Positions 11,621 through 25,838 of a DNA stretch of 45,242 nucleotides are shown piece after piece. Below the pieces are notes generated by a model that saw nothing but the letters and a program-made list of their open reading frames with translations, searched no databases and was not told where the DNA came from. Both the position numbers and the translations under genes were made by a program. The stretch is from Neolentinus lepideus HHB14362 ss-1 (taxonomy: Eukaryota; Basidiomycota; Agaricomycetes; Gloeophyllales; Gloeophyllaceae), in NCBI GenBank assembly GCA_001632425.1, contig KV425624.1, positions 93,034 to 138,275 on the forward strand, given 5' to 3'. Every line of letters starts with the position of its first letter. Positions within the stretch are counted from its first letter, which is position 1.

Positions 11621-13845
11621 ATGATGCCCACCTATCGTCCAACACCGACCGACTCGTTCCCGACTGACACATCCGTATTGCAAAGAGAAACGGAAGAAAC
11701 CTTGTCAAAACACATTCCATCTCCAGAATACCCGGCTCAGCCACTTCATCGAAACGCCCATCTACAGTGGCTGGTCCGCAACTTGGTACAAGGGTTTCCT
11801 GCAAGATACACGAGTCAGGATGCTAGCCAGTCATGGCTTATGTTCTGGACACTCCAAAGTCTGAGCACATTGCAGGCAGGACTGGATCCAGGGAACAAAC
11901 AGAAGTAAGTGTAGGAGACATTTGAGTCTGGTGCGCACTTGACTGGAATGCAGGGCGATAAACACGATAATGTCATGGCAGCATCCAGACGGAGGGTTTG
12001 GAGGTGGTCCTGGGCAGGCACCGCATCTCCTGGCGACGTATGCTTCGGTGTGCGCTTTGGCAAACGTTGGGCAACCGGGGCCTCGTGGAGGGTGGGATCA
12101 GATTGACCGGTGAGTTATTCTACTTCGCAGATAATACAGGTTATGTGGAGGGGCAGGTGTCATTCAGTTTTAAGACTGTTCAGAGACTGTTCGCCGTTCT
12201 GCTTCTGAGCGTATCGGGAGATCTACGTTCATCTGGAGGAAGTAATGTTCCTACCTAGCCTGGCAGGCATCGACGAGTCCATGAAGAAGATGACAATTCT
12301 TCCTACAATCAAGACAGAGGTACTGGTATTGGGCACACCAATCTCTGGGTGCTCTCAGGACCGTCCAGGGATTATCCTGTAATCAAGTATCTTACGGCGT
12401 GGAAGATGTATATTCGTCTAGAGCCTGCGACAGTAGGTGTCGATTGCCAGGGCTCTGAGGAGTCCCAGGCTGCTTCAGCCTTCAAGGGGGCTACTATCAT
12501 GTATACAGCGAAGTGGGAGTCCACAACAGCTGGACAAATTCATGACTGCCGATGACCATCTCGGTTCCTAATCTGCAATCCGATTCCGCCTTTTGTAACG
12601 AGTTCAGGTTGGGTACTGATGGTTTATTGGTGTTCTCAGCGAGAAGATGTATCGATTCTTCATGTCCGTAAAGCAGCCCGACGGCTCTTTCACGGTCATG
12701 CACCATGGCGAAGTCGACGTCCGGTACGCCGCTCTCTTCCTGCTCCTCCTCGCGACTTATCCGAACCAACATCAGCGGAATATACTGTCTCCTCGTCGTA
12801 GCAACCCTCCTCGACCTGCTCACGCCCGAGCTCGTCGCCGGCACGCCGGCCTTCCTCGCTTCCTGCCAGACGTGCGAAGGCGGCTTCTCCTCCTCCTCAC
12901 AGCCATACTTCTCCTCCTCAGGCGACCTGCTCTCGTCCCCGCGGCCGCCGCTCGGGGAGGCTCACGGCGGATACACGTTCTGCGCGCTCGCGTCGTGGGT
13001 CCTCCTCAGGTCTTTCCAGCCCCCTCCGGCAGGCGTGGATATCAATGTGAAGAGGCTGCTCCGATGGCTGGTAATGATGCAGGGCAGTGAAATTGAGCTA
13101 GGTGGATTTAGGGGGAGGACGAATAAGCTTGTAGATGGATGCTATTCGTGGTGGGTTGGCGGGGCGTTTGCACTGCTGGAGATGTTGGGTGTGCCGGCGC
13201 CTGGCAAGGGTGAGACTCCGGCAGCGCATGACGGAGGGGATAACGAATGGGATGATGTGGATGGTGCGCCTTATTTCACTGCTCCGGGTGAGCACGAGGT
13301 GACGGAATATAGATGCACTGTTCAATCGGAGGGCTCTGCAGGAGTACATCTTGTATGCAGGTCAGCATCCAACAGGCGGTTTGCGGGATAAGCCACCCAA
13401 GATCTCGGATGCGTATCACACATTGGGATGCCTATCAGGTTTAGCCTCCGCTCAGCACTACGTTGTCCCCTCCTCGACAAGACGAGAGGAGACCACGCTG
13501 CTTTGGGAGTCCAATGCCGGTGTGTATCCGCTCATTACACTAGCGCAACTGCCATTGACGAAGCCATCGTAGACTTGAGCTTCGACGAGCAGCGGAAGAA
13601 CGCATTCGCAGACGCCCTTTCGTGGGTTGAGGAAGAGGGTGCGTCAAGGTATGTCGGAGGGTCTGCAGATCGTGTGGCAAGTTCACCTTCCCCATGCGCT
13701 TGTCATTGCCAAAGGCTGATTGATGCTCCGGTGGTTGTAGAACGCCATGCATCCAGTATTCAACCTCACGATGACCCACGCCGATGCCATGATGGGGTAT
13801 TTTTACAATCAAACTGTGCTTCCGAGGTTGAGGAGGAATGTATGA
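11621..13845 (+). CDS. RAM1: protein farnesyltransferase beta subunit
   Basis: Seven exons: 11621-11904, 11954-12109, 12640-12723, 12776-13263, 13313-13519, 13564-13676 and 13741-13845, giving 478 aa, close to the usual family size. It forms the catalytic beta subunit that attaches farnesyl to CaaX proteins such as Ras and mating pheromones. The alpha-alpha barrel repeats are visible: WQHPDGGFGGGPGQ, VKQPDGSF, CQTCEGGF, GGFRGRTNKLVDGCYSWWVGG and QHPTGGLRDKPPK. The zinc ligands are present as Asp and Cys in VDGCYSWW and His in SDAYHTLGCLSGL. Intron 2 (12110-12639) is 530 bp while the others are 44-64 bp. Intron 6 starts with GC (GCAAGT), because the family sequence DRVN-MHPVFNLT requires the exon to end at 13676. 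Confidence 0.92.
12110..12639 (+). other. oversized 530-bp intron of RAM1
   Basis: The donor GTGAGT follows ATTGACCG and the acceptor TTCTCAG precedes CGAGAAGATG, joining WDQID-REKMYRFFMS as in the family. The intron is about ten times longer than the rest of the gene's introns. It contains a 68-codon open frame (12349-12555) without recognisable similarity. Confidence 0.6.
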
Positions 13846-14147
13846 ATCATTTTGGGGTTACATCGGCATCTTTCGAAAGCGCTGGATAGTTTGTAGCAAT
13901 AAAAGAAATTGTATAGGAAATCAGAATATAAAATACAGTGTAAAATGTTTGGATGATTGTCCGACTTTCCTCCTCGGACAGTTTCGCCTAGCAGGATCCT
14001 CCCGCGTACACGACCTCTGTCTCGCGCCATCCCTCTCTCTTATGCCATGTCTATCTCTTGTGCCATCTCTCCCTCTTTGGCATATCTCCTCGTCGCTTTG
14101 ACTTTTTTATTTTATTTCTCTTATCATGACTTACAAGAATCCAAAGG
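13846..14147. promoter_or_regulatory. CT-rich promoter of the Spe-Sdh gene
   Basis: Between the RAM1 stop and the Spe-Sdh start lies a run of pyrimidine-rich sequence (about 14028-14122) with several CTCTCTCTT-type tracts and a T-rich stretch. Such tracts are common in fungal core promoters. A short reading frame starts at 14126 in another frame (53 codons, stop 14282-14284) and would overlap the downstream starts if transcribed. Confidence 0.45.
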
Positions 14148-14179
14148 ATATCGATCGAAAAGTGACTCACGATCGATAT
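14148..14179. promoter_or_regulatory. TGACTCA site inside a perfect inverted repeat
   Basis: Arms ATATCGATCG (14148-14157) and CGATCGATAT (14170-14179) are exact reverse complements around a 12-bp spacer containing TGACTCA (14163-14169). TGACTCA is the consensus of Gcn4/Cpc1-type activators of amino-acid biosynthesis, which fits the lysine pathway half of the downstream enzyme. The second arm overlaps the in-frame ATG at 14178. Use in vivo is inferred. Confidence 0.5.
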
Positions 14180-14261
14180 GCCATCGGCAACACACCTTAT
14201 TTCCAAAATTTTGCCCCGGCGACCTCTACCGCTCCTTCGCCGGCTACATTCACGCACAGTA

Positions 14262-16895
<2,634 letters not shown>

Positions 16896-17078
16896 GCGGT
16901 CGTTTGCGGGGTCATGGCTGATGTGCAAAAAATAGATGTATCAATATTTCAGCTAGTCTCCGTTTGATGAGCGAATCTGATTGGTTGGGCGGTATATTTT
17001 ATTGATAGGTTACAAAGGAGTCGACAAGCGAGCTAGGCTGCTAGGATCTGTGAGTCTCCCTTTGTCGTATTGTTTAGG

Positions 17079-17086
17079 TATATAAG
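17079..17086 (+). promoter_or_regulatory. TATA-like box upstream of BTB pseudogene
   Basis: TATATAAG lies about 50 bp before the ATG at 17137. It is suggestive of a core promoter but was not tested. Confidence 0.3.
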
Positions 17087-17136
17087 TCGTTCGGGGATCC
17101 TCGATATTGGCTGGCCTCCTCTTCGTAGCAAAGCTC

Positions 17137-18152
17137 ATGAGCGCATCTAACGCGACTACCGAAATCGGGGTCTCCTAGAAAGCGGAAGGAAAGCCGGGAG
17201 AGATGTGAGGAGTTGTGGTTTGATGACGGGAGTGTCGTTTTGCGAGCGGAAGATACGCTCTTCCGCGTTCATCGGAGCGTCCTGGCATCTCGATCACCCA
17301 TCTTTAAGGACATGTTTTCTGTACCTCAGTCTGAGGGTGAAGAGACCGTAGAAGGGTGCTCTGTGGTTCAGTCGCAAGACCGCGCGGATGAAATTGAGAC
17401 CTTTCTCAAGATCAATTACGTCCGTGGGTGAGCAAGCTGGCGTTCTTGTTTTGTATCTCTGCTAAGTGCCACATGCAGTTATGCTGACTCGGAATCGATG
17501 TCGGGGTCCGTCACCTCTCTTGGGTATCCTACGGATAAGTCACAAATACGATGATTCATACCTTGAAGAAGCAATTCGCGGTCTCGTGGCATTCTATCTC
17601 TATGGAACACGATCGTTCATACCCCTCCCATGAAAATATGCGGTGGCCCAGAGATCGTATATCTGAAGCAATCAGGACGGTAAGGGAGTGCAACTTACGA
17701 GCCTTCCTTCCCTCGATGATCTTTAAGTTGGGTCTATTGGAATCCGTCTTTCCGAATATCCTACCGCCAGATGACGACGACTTCGGTACTACTCCTGCGG
17801 AGGAACGGATACGTCTGGAAGGATGGACGAAAATGGTGCAGGACTGACGTCGTATCGCCCTCGTTCATCGGGAGGTTATGGGGTCAGGTGCTGTGAACCT
17901 GAGAAGCTTTGTTTTATGCGCGACCCCGAGAATAATGCTGTTTTCTCCGGTACAAACTTTGCGCACCTGTTTCTGGAGCCGGACGATCTGGTTTTAGAAG
18001 ACAAGGGCCTTTGTCATTCCTGCTTAGTAGCAATCAAAGAAGACTTCAACGAAGCCGACCAGCATGTATGGGACAATTTGCCAAGTTACTTTTGCCTACC
18101 TGATTGGGAGGTGTTGCAAGAAGAGTTGGAACAGGCGATGAAGGAGACGTGA
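17137..18152 (+). pseudogene. BTB protein pseudogene (frameshifts)
   Basis: A relative of the BTB gene at 353. The start ATG 17137 (MSASNATTEIGVS) hits a stop at once, while a +1 shift gives PRKRKESRERCEELWFDDGSVVL, so a frameshift lies near 17168-17175. An intron at about 17428-17476 (GTGAGC...GCAG) leads to ESMSGSV, then LRISHKYDDSYLEEAIRGLV in another frame, then the C-terminal WPRDRISEAIRTVRECNLRAFLP, and after one more shift (near 17840) CHSCLVAIKEDFNEADQH and LPSYFCLPDWEVLQEELEQ. At least three shifts are needed to follow the paralogue. Sequencing error could explain one, but not all. A TATA-like box still lies upstream. Confidence 0.75.
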
Positions 18153-18331
18153 ATGTAGGAAGGGGGTACTGTTGGAAGTTACGCAAGTGTATAAGCGACG
18201 TGCAATCAATGCATGTTTCTCTGACAGCCTCGCAGTGATCCATATATCCGTCTCGTCTGAACAGCAAGGACACAGACTTTGAACATATATATTCGTGATA
18301 GTGGAACGTAAACGGAAATGACCGGCACTTG

Positions 18332-19639
18332 TCACTCGCAGGGCCTCCAGCGCTTCGGCAGGAACCAGACAAGGACTCGCTGAAAATACATGAAGACAGC
18401 GATGATACTACCGCGCAGCATCTTTCGGGTCAAGCTGAAGTAAGTGAGAAAACTCGGCCTTGGTTGCGCTAGAGTCAATGCCTGGAGAACGTTTCCGATG
18501 GAAGGCCGGTTGGCAGGCACTTGATCCCAGCAGCGCGTCAGGAGACTCCACATAGTGTCGTCTGTCTGCAAAACTTCCGGCCGCTCCGGGCGGATGCCCT
18601 TCACGACTTTGGCGATGACCACGCTGTCCAGTTTGATATTCGGGAACGGCGGCTGACCAGTCCGTATCTAAAGTCAAGGGTTGGATAACTGGATATACGG
18701 CAGAAATTGTTGGATAATACCTCCAGTGCAGTCATTGCCCACGAATACACATCGCTCTCAAAGGTGTACTGGGCCACGTCGCTTTCTTCATCGTCATCCC
18801 CATCCGGCGGGTTCATAATCTCAGGAGCGATGTGTCGCGCACCACCTGCTATTCCGGCGGTCGTGAAATGGGTCGTAGACGTAATCTTGGATAGCTGCAG
18901 GTCCGAGAGACATGCAACACCATCATCCCGGATGAGAACATTCGACTAGAAAACGGGAATCAGGAGAATTCAGCTGCATTCAACATCATGCAACGATCTT
19001 ACAGCTTTCAGGTTTCCGTGTACTATAGAACGCTTGTGCAGCCAGTCGAGGCCTCGAGCCATGTCCCTCAGCTTCAATATCGATTAGATCCGAATGACAA
19101 AGCCTAAGTATCAAAAGAAGGTACTCACAATTGCCATGTGGTCGGCTTCAGGATGGTCCTTGATGTATCTCACCGCATTGCCATTCTTGAAATATTCCAC
19201 TACTGGAGAAGGAAGAAACCCCCAGCCTTCTACATATCCATAGAAGGTACATATATTGCGATGGACTGGATATTCCTGTATCTTGGCCCATTCGTTCAGT
19301 AGATCGACCACTTTCTATAAGCTCAGTTAGCCACACAGGGATGTCACTCTGCTCAAGGAACTAACACTCTTGACGAGTGCTTGCTCTTTAGGAATAGAAG
19401 ACACGCCACGCAAGACTTTGATTGTCACAATGACCTAGCAAGCTTACCGTAAGTCAGCAGTACAGAATTTCAACCCACTAGATCTGGAGTGATCAGTTAC
19501 TCACCTCTTTCAGCCCGTGGCCGGTATACATGGCTTTGTACAGATCGGACGTATCCCCGAATTGAAAAGGGTAGTCGTCTAGTTTTGCTACCCGATCCTT
19601 CGAGATCAGCGGATTCATGGCAGGCCAAGGGTTGCTCAT
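18332..19639 (-). CDS. TKL-like pseudokinase A
   Basis: Six exons, minus strand: 19505-19639, 19366-19434, 19129-19314, 19003-19071, 18721-18945 and 18332-18667, giving 339 aa. The kinase fold is recognisable: beta-3 Lys in VTIKVLRG, APE in RHIAPEIM, ESDVYSWAM and RPERPE, and the C-lobe LLTRCWDQVPANRPS. The catalytic loop reads VHGNLKASN, with Asn where the catalytic Asp should be. DFG is replaced by SDLQ, and the Gly-rich loop (FQFGDTSDLYKA) is degenerate. It is therefore expected to be catalytically dead or weak. The tail contains a hydrophobic stretch (IIAVFMYFQRVLVWFLP). The paralogue at 28273 has the same length and the same catalytic change. Additional 5' exons beyond 19639 are not excluded. 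Confidence 0.8.
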
Positions 19640-20897
19640 AAGTCAGGACCTGAGTATTGGCCCTCACTCTGAGCAAGGACTTGCCTGAGAGAAGGGATAT
19701 TCTGGCGTTAATTTAAGGGCGAGTCCCTTTGAACTGTACATGTGCAGTGTGCATGGTGCACCGCAAATATGCTGCCTTAAGGTTCTGGTCACGTAAGAAA
19801 GAACCTCACTGACATATGAGAGGATACGGTTTGCATATGTACTCGTAATCAGGGCTCCTCTGGCGACAGAGAACAACCGGGAAGAAAGATTCGATTACTG
19901 CGATAGTACTTACCAAGTGAAGCGGAGCTTGTGCCGGAGAAAACCCTAAGTACAGTGCCCGGGGGAAAGTATTCTTCTAGCGAAGCAATGTTCAACCTAT
20001 ATCTGTGAATTAGACATCGGTTTATGCCCTTCCGTAATGTATGCGTTATAACACGGAATATAATGTTCCTGTTAACGCGTGCATCAAGCGACAACTCAGG
20101 ATTGCTGAATGTTCAGGGTACGACACTGTTCGTATGTTGCGCGCAGGTTTGGGGACAAAGAGCGCTGGAACCCTGCATCTCCTATTCCTGGAGACGGAAT
20201 GCCTTCTGGCCAGGCGACAACTGCGCGGAGATCTCAGTCGCACCATATCTTGTTTATATACCACTGTCAATCGTGGACATCCAGGATGAGAGCACCCGCG
20301 TCGTTCCGGATATATCCCCGGACGATCCGAAATATGACTCAATCAATCATCTTGCTAGCGTAGTTGGCAGAAGCTCCGAAGGAGCATGGGCTGAAATAGT
20401 CTTGGTGCCAGGCAGCTGCGTGTATCTGGTGCGCATCGCCATACAGAAAGGAGCTGTGGGTCCGCAATGTGCGTGCCGGAATGGCCGGGAGACGAGATCT
20501 CCCGGGATAAGGTTGGATACGCTAGATTCACAAGCAAACGCAAGGTATCACAGCAGTCTTTGTGTATTCTTAATATCAGTACAAACGACTCACTCGGAGC
20601 TTGCTAACGATCGCAACGCAGCGAACTCATGCCTCGTTGCTTTAGCGATCGCTGGTATGCCATGCCACAGTGTCAACGGGCAGCAAGATAAAAGGGAGCT
20701 AGGCATCGTCATGCTCTGGCAGCCATTCCGCGTCCATTGGTCTATGTTCGCTCCTCTCTGCTGGGTAGACACTTGTGGGTCTCTTCAGAGGTCGCGCACT
20801 ATACGTGCAGTAGCTTCATTCTTTCTACTTCATCGCCCGACAGCCGAATGCGCCAACTTTCCCATAGCAAGTGTGTCCGCATTGCCCAATTGCCCGT
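19640..20897. other. 1.26-kb region without a secure gene
   Basis: It contains a 297-codon plus-strand open frame (20024-20917) that overlaps the end of the DUF6533 gene and has no recognisable motif, and several minus-strand open frames (19849-20094, 20046-20342) that could be upstream exons of pseudokinase A. None could be joined convincingly. Left unassigned. Confidence 0.35.
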
Positions 20898-22253
20898 TCA
20901 TGAGGGATCTGGGTTAGTGTCGCTTGTTTCTAGAAAAGACTCGGGAAGAGTTGGTGTATCTGGGACCTCTAGTTCGATGCCGGACAATCGAGGAGTAGGC
21001 AAGGACTGGTTGAACGACCGTCGTGGATCCAGGACTAAACGCGCGCTCTGAGAGATTCGATATCTCAGCGTCATCACTGTGTTGATTATCACTCACAACT
21101 ATGGACGCTGCTGTCCAAAGCCATCTACATAATGTTAACGTAATCGCTTGGAGATAGGGAATGCAGACTTACGGGAAACATACGCCTGTCAAAGGCGAGT
21201 GCAGCAAAGAATACGTGATGGTGATTGCGAGCATGGCGGCTACTTACGTTGAGCTGCCGTTATACACTTTACTCAACTGAATATGTCGTACCGAATATTA
21301 GCGCGAAGGCCCATGTACCGTCCCTCACGAATTGATGCAAGATTGGACTGCGCCTCCAGCCTAATCTGCGCGACTCGAAGACCTTGTACAGCGTAAGAGC
21401 GAACAGGATCGTTTCAAACGACAAGGAAGGGAGCCTATATGATCCATCAGCCGCTTGCACGACGATCAAAAGATTGGTGCTCACCAGTAAATGTAGTTCT
21501 GTACTGGCATCGTGATACTGGCGCAGTGAGAGTCGACGATCATCCTCGGAATAATCGTACTGAGCGCGAAGCACAGTACACCAATTAGCCCAGCGTAAAT
21601 CGTGCTTAGGATACAAAGCAGTATGCGGTTTCGGTTGTACAGGGCATATACTTCAGCAACGTTGAGCACACTCGGCTGTTAATACGATTGGGGCACTGAC
21701 CTCGGATTATCAGGATTAGATCGACCGAGGATATCAGCAGTTGGACGATAACTCCTTCCATCGTGATCCACTTCTTGCACTGGCTTGGGGTGTAGGTTCC
21801 GCCGGTAATCATACCCAGCAACCCTCTGAAATGACGGACTTAGCTGATAGCAGGAAGAGAACGATGTCACACTTACAGCTGCGCGAGCCAAGGAAGATAG
21901 CGCCCAATGGCATAGCACATTTTCGCGAGAGTCCACTCTTTCCTGTCAATACATAAGGAAGAGCAGCATGGAGAGGCAATCCTACGTACATCCAAATAAA
22001 TTCGACCTGACAATTAGTGGTTAGTCAGGAATTTCACGAAACCATCTAGGTAGGTCAAACCTCATCACCGAAAGCCATCATAATGTCCCATGTCAGCAGT
22101 GATACGGATGCAACTACGTCGTGATGTGACCTGAGTTACACGAATATGGATAATATGAAGACGGGTATACTGACCATTAGCGTAGCTGAGCTCTTGACCT
22201 TCTTCCTGTAGCGCTGGGGACTCTGTCTGACTGTTCGAAGTATACCCGCTCAT
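20898..22253 (-). CDS. DUF6533-type multi-pass membrane protein
   Basis: Minus-strand exons: 22171-22253, 22061-22130, 21990-22006, 21877-21942, 21701-21825, 21485-21650, 21292-21434, 21248-21253, 21173-21185, 21097-21124 and 20898-21047, totalling 288 aa in frame. The family opening VVASVSLLTWDIMMAFGDEVEFIW is followed by TLAKMCYAIGRYLPWLAQL, then further helices (VIVQLLISSVDLILIIR, LLCILSTIYAGLIGVLCFALS, LSFETILFALTLYKVF), and VSARLVLDPR before a polar tail. Together this is the 6-7 helix layout of the Agaricomycete DUF6533 family, whose function is unknown. The joins between 21292 and 21124 need exons of 6 and 13 nt and are the least certain part. Confidence 0.7.
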
Positions 22254-23028
22254 GAGTTATGAGGCAACGAGGAACCAGTGCAGAGCAGTCAGTCTCTCCG
22301 GTTTTACACCACGCTAGTGTTGATGATGATTATCATACAGGGCACTGCTGCAGATCCGCCGGCAGCGAATACCATCTGGGGCATGGCCGCGAATACACCA
22401 AATGGCAGACAAGTTAAACCATCGTGGGACATATGGGGTACAAGAAGATCCGCCATTCGACGTTGGCTGCGCAGAGAACGGGATTTTTGGCAAGGTACCG
22501 TTGGCATCACGAGAGAGCGGACAGGTGAAGGACGGATGTTCCCGTGGTTGTCGGGTCTCGGTGTATGGCTGTTCACAAAAGGGACACTTGAGAGATCAGT
22601 CTGCTGCACGGTGGGTGGCTTGAACAGGGTAGGACCAAACTTGAGGAGCGTATTCGATAGCTTGTAACTTGGCTGTCATAGATTCATTCCGCGACAAAGT
22701 TCATTTCTTACTTGCTGAACGAGTTCATCGGCTTTAGATTACACCGACGTTGAACTGCCGCAGTATCACCAAAGGTTCTTTTGACGTGAGATAGAGAGGC
22801 CCTAAATGCTGCTAAGAGTACTTATAGACGTAGCAAGGCTTATTATGGTGTATCGCGTGTATCGCAAGCGTTCAGTTATCGCTCTTGTGACAGGTCGCGT
22901 CGGCGCGTTATTTGTACATGTTTGCCACTCGCACACAATTAATATTATGACGGGACCCTATTCATAAGGACTTCAGCTGGATTCTTACTACCGTCCCCGC
23001 TAGTACTGACAACTCTGCAAGCCTGATT
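22254..23028. other. intergenic region, possible small ORF
   Basis: Divergent gap between the DUF6533 gene and the RBR ligase. A plus-strand frame at 22402-22623 (ATG, 73 codons, Cys-rich second half) and a longer one at 22278-22667 overlap; neither has a recognisable domain or signal peptide. No repeat was seen. Confidence 0.3.
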
Positions 23029-25838
23029 ATGGACATTATTGACATCAGCTCGTCTCCGGAATCCGACCTAAATCTGCGAGCAAAGCGTCGCGGTGTTACT
23101 CGTCGCCGTACTCCTGCACCCAAAGTTTCATGCGATATCATTGAAATCACGGATTCAGACTCGGACTTGCCACAAGCAATGCGGAGGAGGTCCCCTGCAA
23201 TAAAAAACAAAAGTGGCCCATTTCCAAGCAAGGCTGGTCCTTCTCGCGGACCTGCCACCCAAGATGCACACGAAGCCGGTTCCTCTAGCCACAATGCAGG
23301 CAAACAGAACCGAAGTAGCCGAGTACCACCCGGAGAACGACCTTTCCCATTGTTTCTACCTGAAGATGATGGTTTGGATCTCACGAACGCCGTACCCAAG
23401 ACCGACGAGCCACACCCACCCCATCCCACTCCTTCGCCTCCCGCATGGCCCACACCTGCTCTAGAGAAAGTGAATGATGTAGATCTCATTCCAGCTTGTC
23501 TCGCACAGGTTCTTGAGATTGTCCCGGATGTCGAGCCAGCACACGCCGTTCTTCTTATCGAACAAGTCAGCGAGATCAAGAAAAAAAAGGGCGAAGGTGC
23601 GGAGCTCAGGAATGTCGTCGAAGTGGTCTTGCACAATCTCTTCGAGAGCGGAGACTACCCGAAGGTCGACAGAAAAGGTAAGGGTAGAGACATTGGCGGC
23701 GCTGGCAAGCGAGCTCGGGAGGATGAAAAGGAAGGCGATGGTAGTTCGGCGAAGAAGACGAAGCCGAACTCTGATTCGCCTTTGCTGGATGCGCCCGATG
23801 ACGACATCGACTGTGGATGTTGTTTCTCTCCGTACGCCTTCGTGAGTCTTCCTCCTTCAGTCCGGTTTGGATATTGCAATTGTGGCTTTTTAGAATAAGC
23901 TTATACAATGCCCCGATGCACACCTATTTTGCCCTGACTGTATGACGAGCTATGTCGGTAACCTTCTCGGTATGGGCGATCCCAATATTAAATGCATGGA
24001 TCAAAGCGGATGTAAGGAGCTATTCACTGACGGGGAACTGCGTCGGTAAGTTCCCTCCATGTATCAACGTTTGGGTTTACGTATCAGATACCCATTGCCC
24101 TGACTCGATCGAAGATTCATGGCCCCGAAGCTTCTCGAACTTTACGAAAAAGTGAGGACGAGGAAGGATATCGAGGCTGCGCAGCTGGATGGGCTGGAGG
24201 AGTGTCCATACTGCGAATATAAGGTTCATGGTGTATCAAGTTCCGCCTGTCAGCGGATTTACTCACCAGATAGTCCTACGGGATTTATAGGTCGTTATCG
24301 AGAGCGTAGAAGAAAAGCTATTTAGATGTGAGAACAAGGAATGCGGCGCGGTCACCTGTAGGGCATGCAAGAAGGATGTAAGTGATCGTTCACAATTGAC
24401 AGGCGACTCTCTTTGAACTATGAAATTCCATCTCTTGATTGCGTTCAATTTACTCACCATCCCCGTATTCCGTCGCTAGAATCACTTGCCGAAGAGTTGC
24501 AAAGGCAGGCACTGCTTAATTTACCTCATATTGGGGCAGGTCGCTGATACGACGCTGTAGAAGTGGAAGATGACAAGAAAATTGACGCAAGGCATACAGT
24601 GGAGGAGGCCATGAGTAAGTGATTCCCGCCACACAGATTGAATGGTGCTCAAACTCGATACGATTGCTTTGTAGCCAAGGCTCTCATGAGAAATTGTCCG
24701 AAGTGCAGTAAAGGTTAGTCCAGCTCGGGATACATGTAATTAAATCCAAGCTGATATTTACTCCTTTCAGCTTTCATCAAGGAGTCTGGAGTATGCTTTC
24801 TTTTCGGCCTTTATTATCGCTGATCCGATGGTCTAATCCACTCTTACCTCTTTCCAGTGCAATAAAATGACATGTCCTAATTGCCGAACCCTTTCATGTT
24901 ATGTTTGTCGCCAAGTCATCACCGGTTACGACCACTTCGGACAGGTCAGTCGATTCAAAAAAAAACCAATGTATTGACATTAATTGACATTCGCCAGCCT
25001 CCTCCCTACACTGGTCCAAAGGATGCTAACAAATGCCCACTCTGGGATCCCGTCGAGCAGAGACACAATGACGAGGCAAGTGGATATGATCTATTTATCG
25101 CCATGCCCTCAAGTCAAGCTGACTGCTACCGATCATTCTACGTCACGTACTTGACAGGTCACGAAAGCGAGAAACCTGGCCATGGAAGCAGTGAGGCTGA
25201 ACAATCCCGATGTCAGCGACAAGGATGTGACAGTAGATCTCCCTCCCGCCCCCGCACCGGGCCCATCAAACGCCCAGCAGCGGCTTGCTGCGTTGCCAAT
25301 TCATATGCCACCCCTGGTACACGCAGCAGCACTGCCTATGCCGTGGGGTCTTCCTGTTCGTCCCGTTGACAGGTACATGCAACATGCCCCCCGAGCTGAG
25401 CTAGCGCGGCAGCTAATTCGCGAGCAGCGGAGGCAAAACCGTGAACGTATCGACATGCAGTTGCCTCACGACGCAGGTGCCGCAGCTCGAGCTCGTGCAC
25501 CGGCGCCGGCGCCTGTCCCGCACGCTCCCTTGTGGGGTCTGGGGGGTGTAGATCCGTTCGGTGTGGGTGACTTCCAGCTTCGCGCAGGTCTGCAACAGCC
25601 CGCTCTGGACGCTCTGCGAGCTCAAGCTGGCGTGGGTGCTGCTTTCCCGGGTAGAAATGTTCCGCCTCTGGGCAATGAGGCTCCTAACCTTAACGCTCAG
25701 CAAGTGGGGGCGGTGCTTGATCCGGCACACGCTGCAAGGATGCACCTTGTTTTTAACGACAGGGCCATGCGTCGGGCGGAACAACAGCTCTATCCTCGGC
25801 CCAGATGCCCACCTCGGAGGAAACACAAAGCCAGATAA
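23029..25838 (+). CDS. RBR E3 ubiquitin ligase, RNF216-like
   Basis: Eleven exons: 23029-23841, 23894-24045, 24115-24223, 24291-24377, 24480-24504, 24561-24614, 24675-24713, 24771-24790, 24858-24944, 24998-25075 and 25158-25838, giving 714 aa. The disordered N-terminus carries Asp/Ser-rich SUMO-interaction-like patches (DIIDIS, CDIIEITDSDSD). RING1 is CGCCFSPYAFNKLIQC...LFCPDC...IKCMDQSGC; the IBR follows (CPYCEYK, FRCENKECGAVTCRACKKD); RING2 is CPKCSKAFIKESGCNKMTC then LSCYVC and GYDHFGQ. This order matches RNF216/Triad3-type RBR ligases, in which a RING2 Cys carries ubiquitin. The C-terminus is Ala/Pro-rich with an Arg-rich helix. Two introns appear to begin with GC (24505, 25076). Exons of 25 and 20 nt occur. 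Confidence 0.9.

Noticed and set aside
20024..20917. 297-codon plus-strand open reading frame
   Set aside because: No domain, signal or splice support; composition looks random and it overlaps the end of the DUF6533 gene on the other strand.
23029..23636. 224-codon minus-strand frame over the RBR ligase exon 1
   Set aside because: Shadow frame; the plus strand has clear acidic/SIM-like and RING features continuing through spliced exons.
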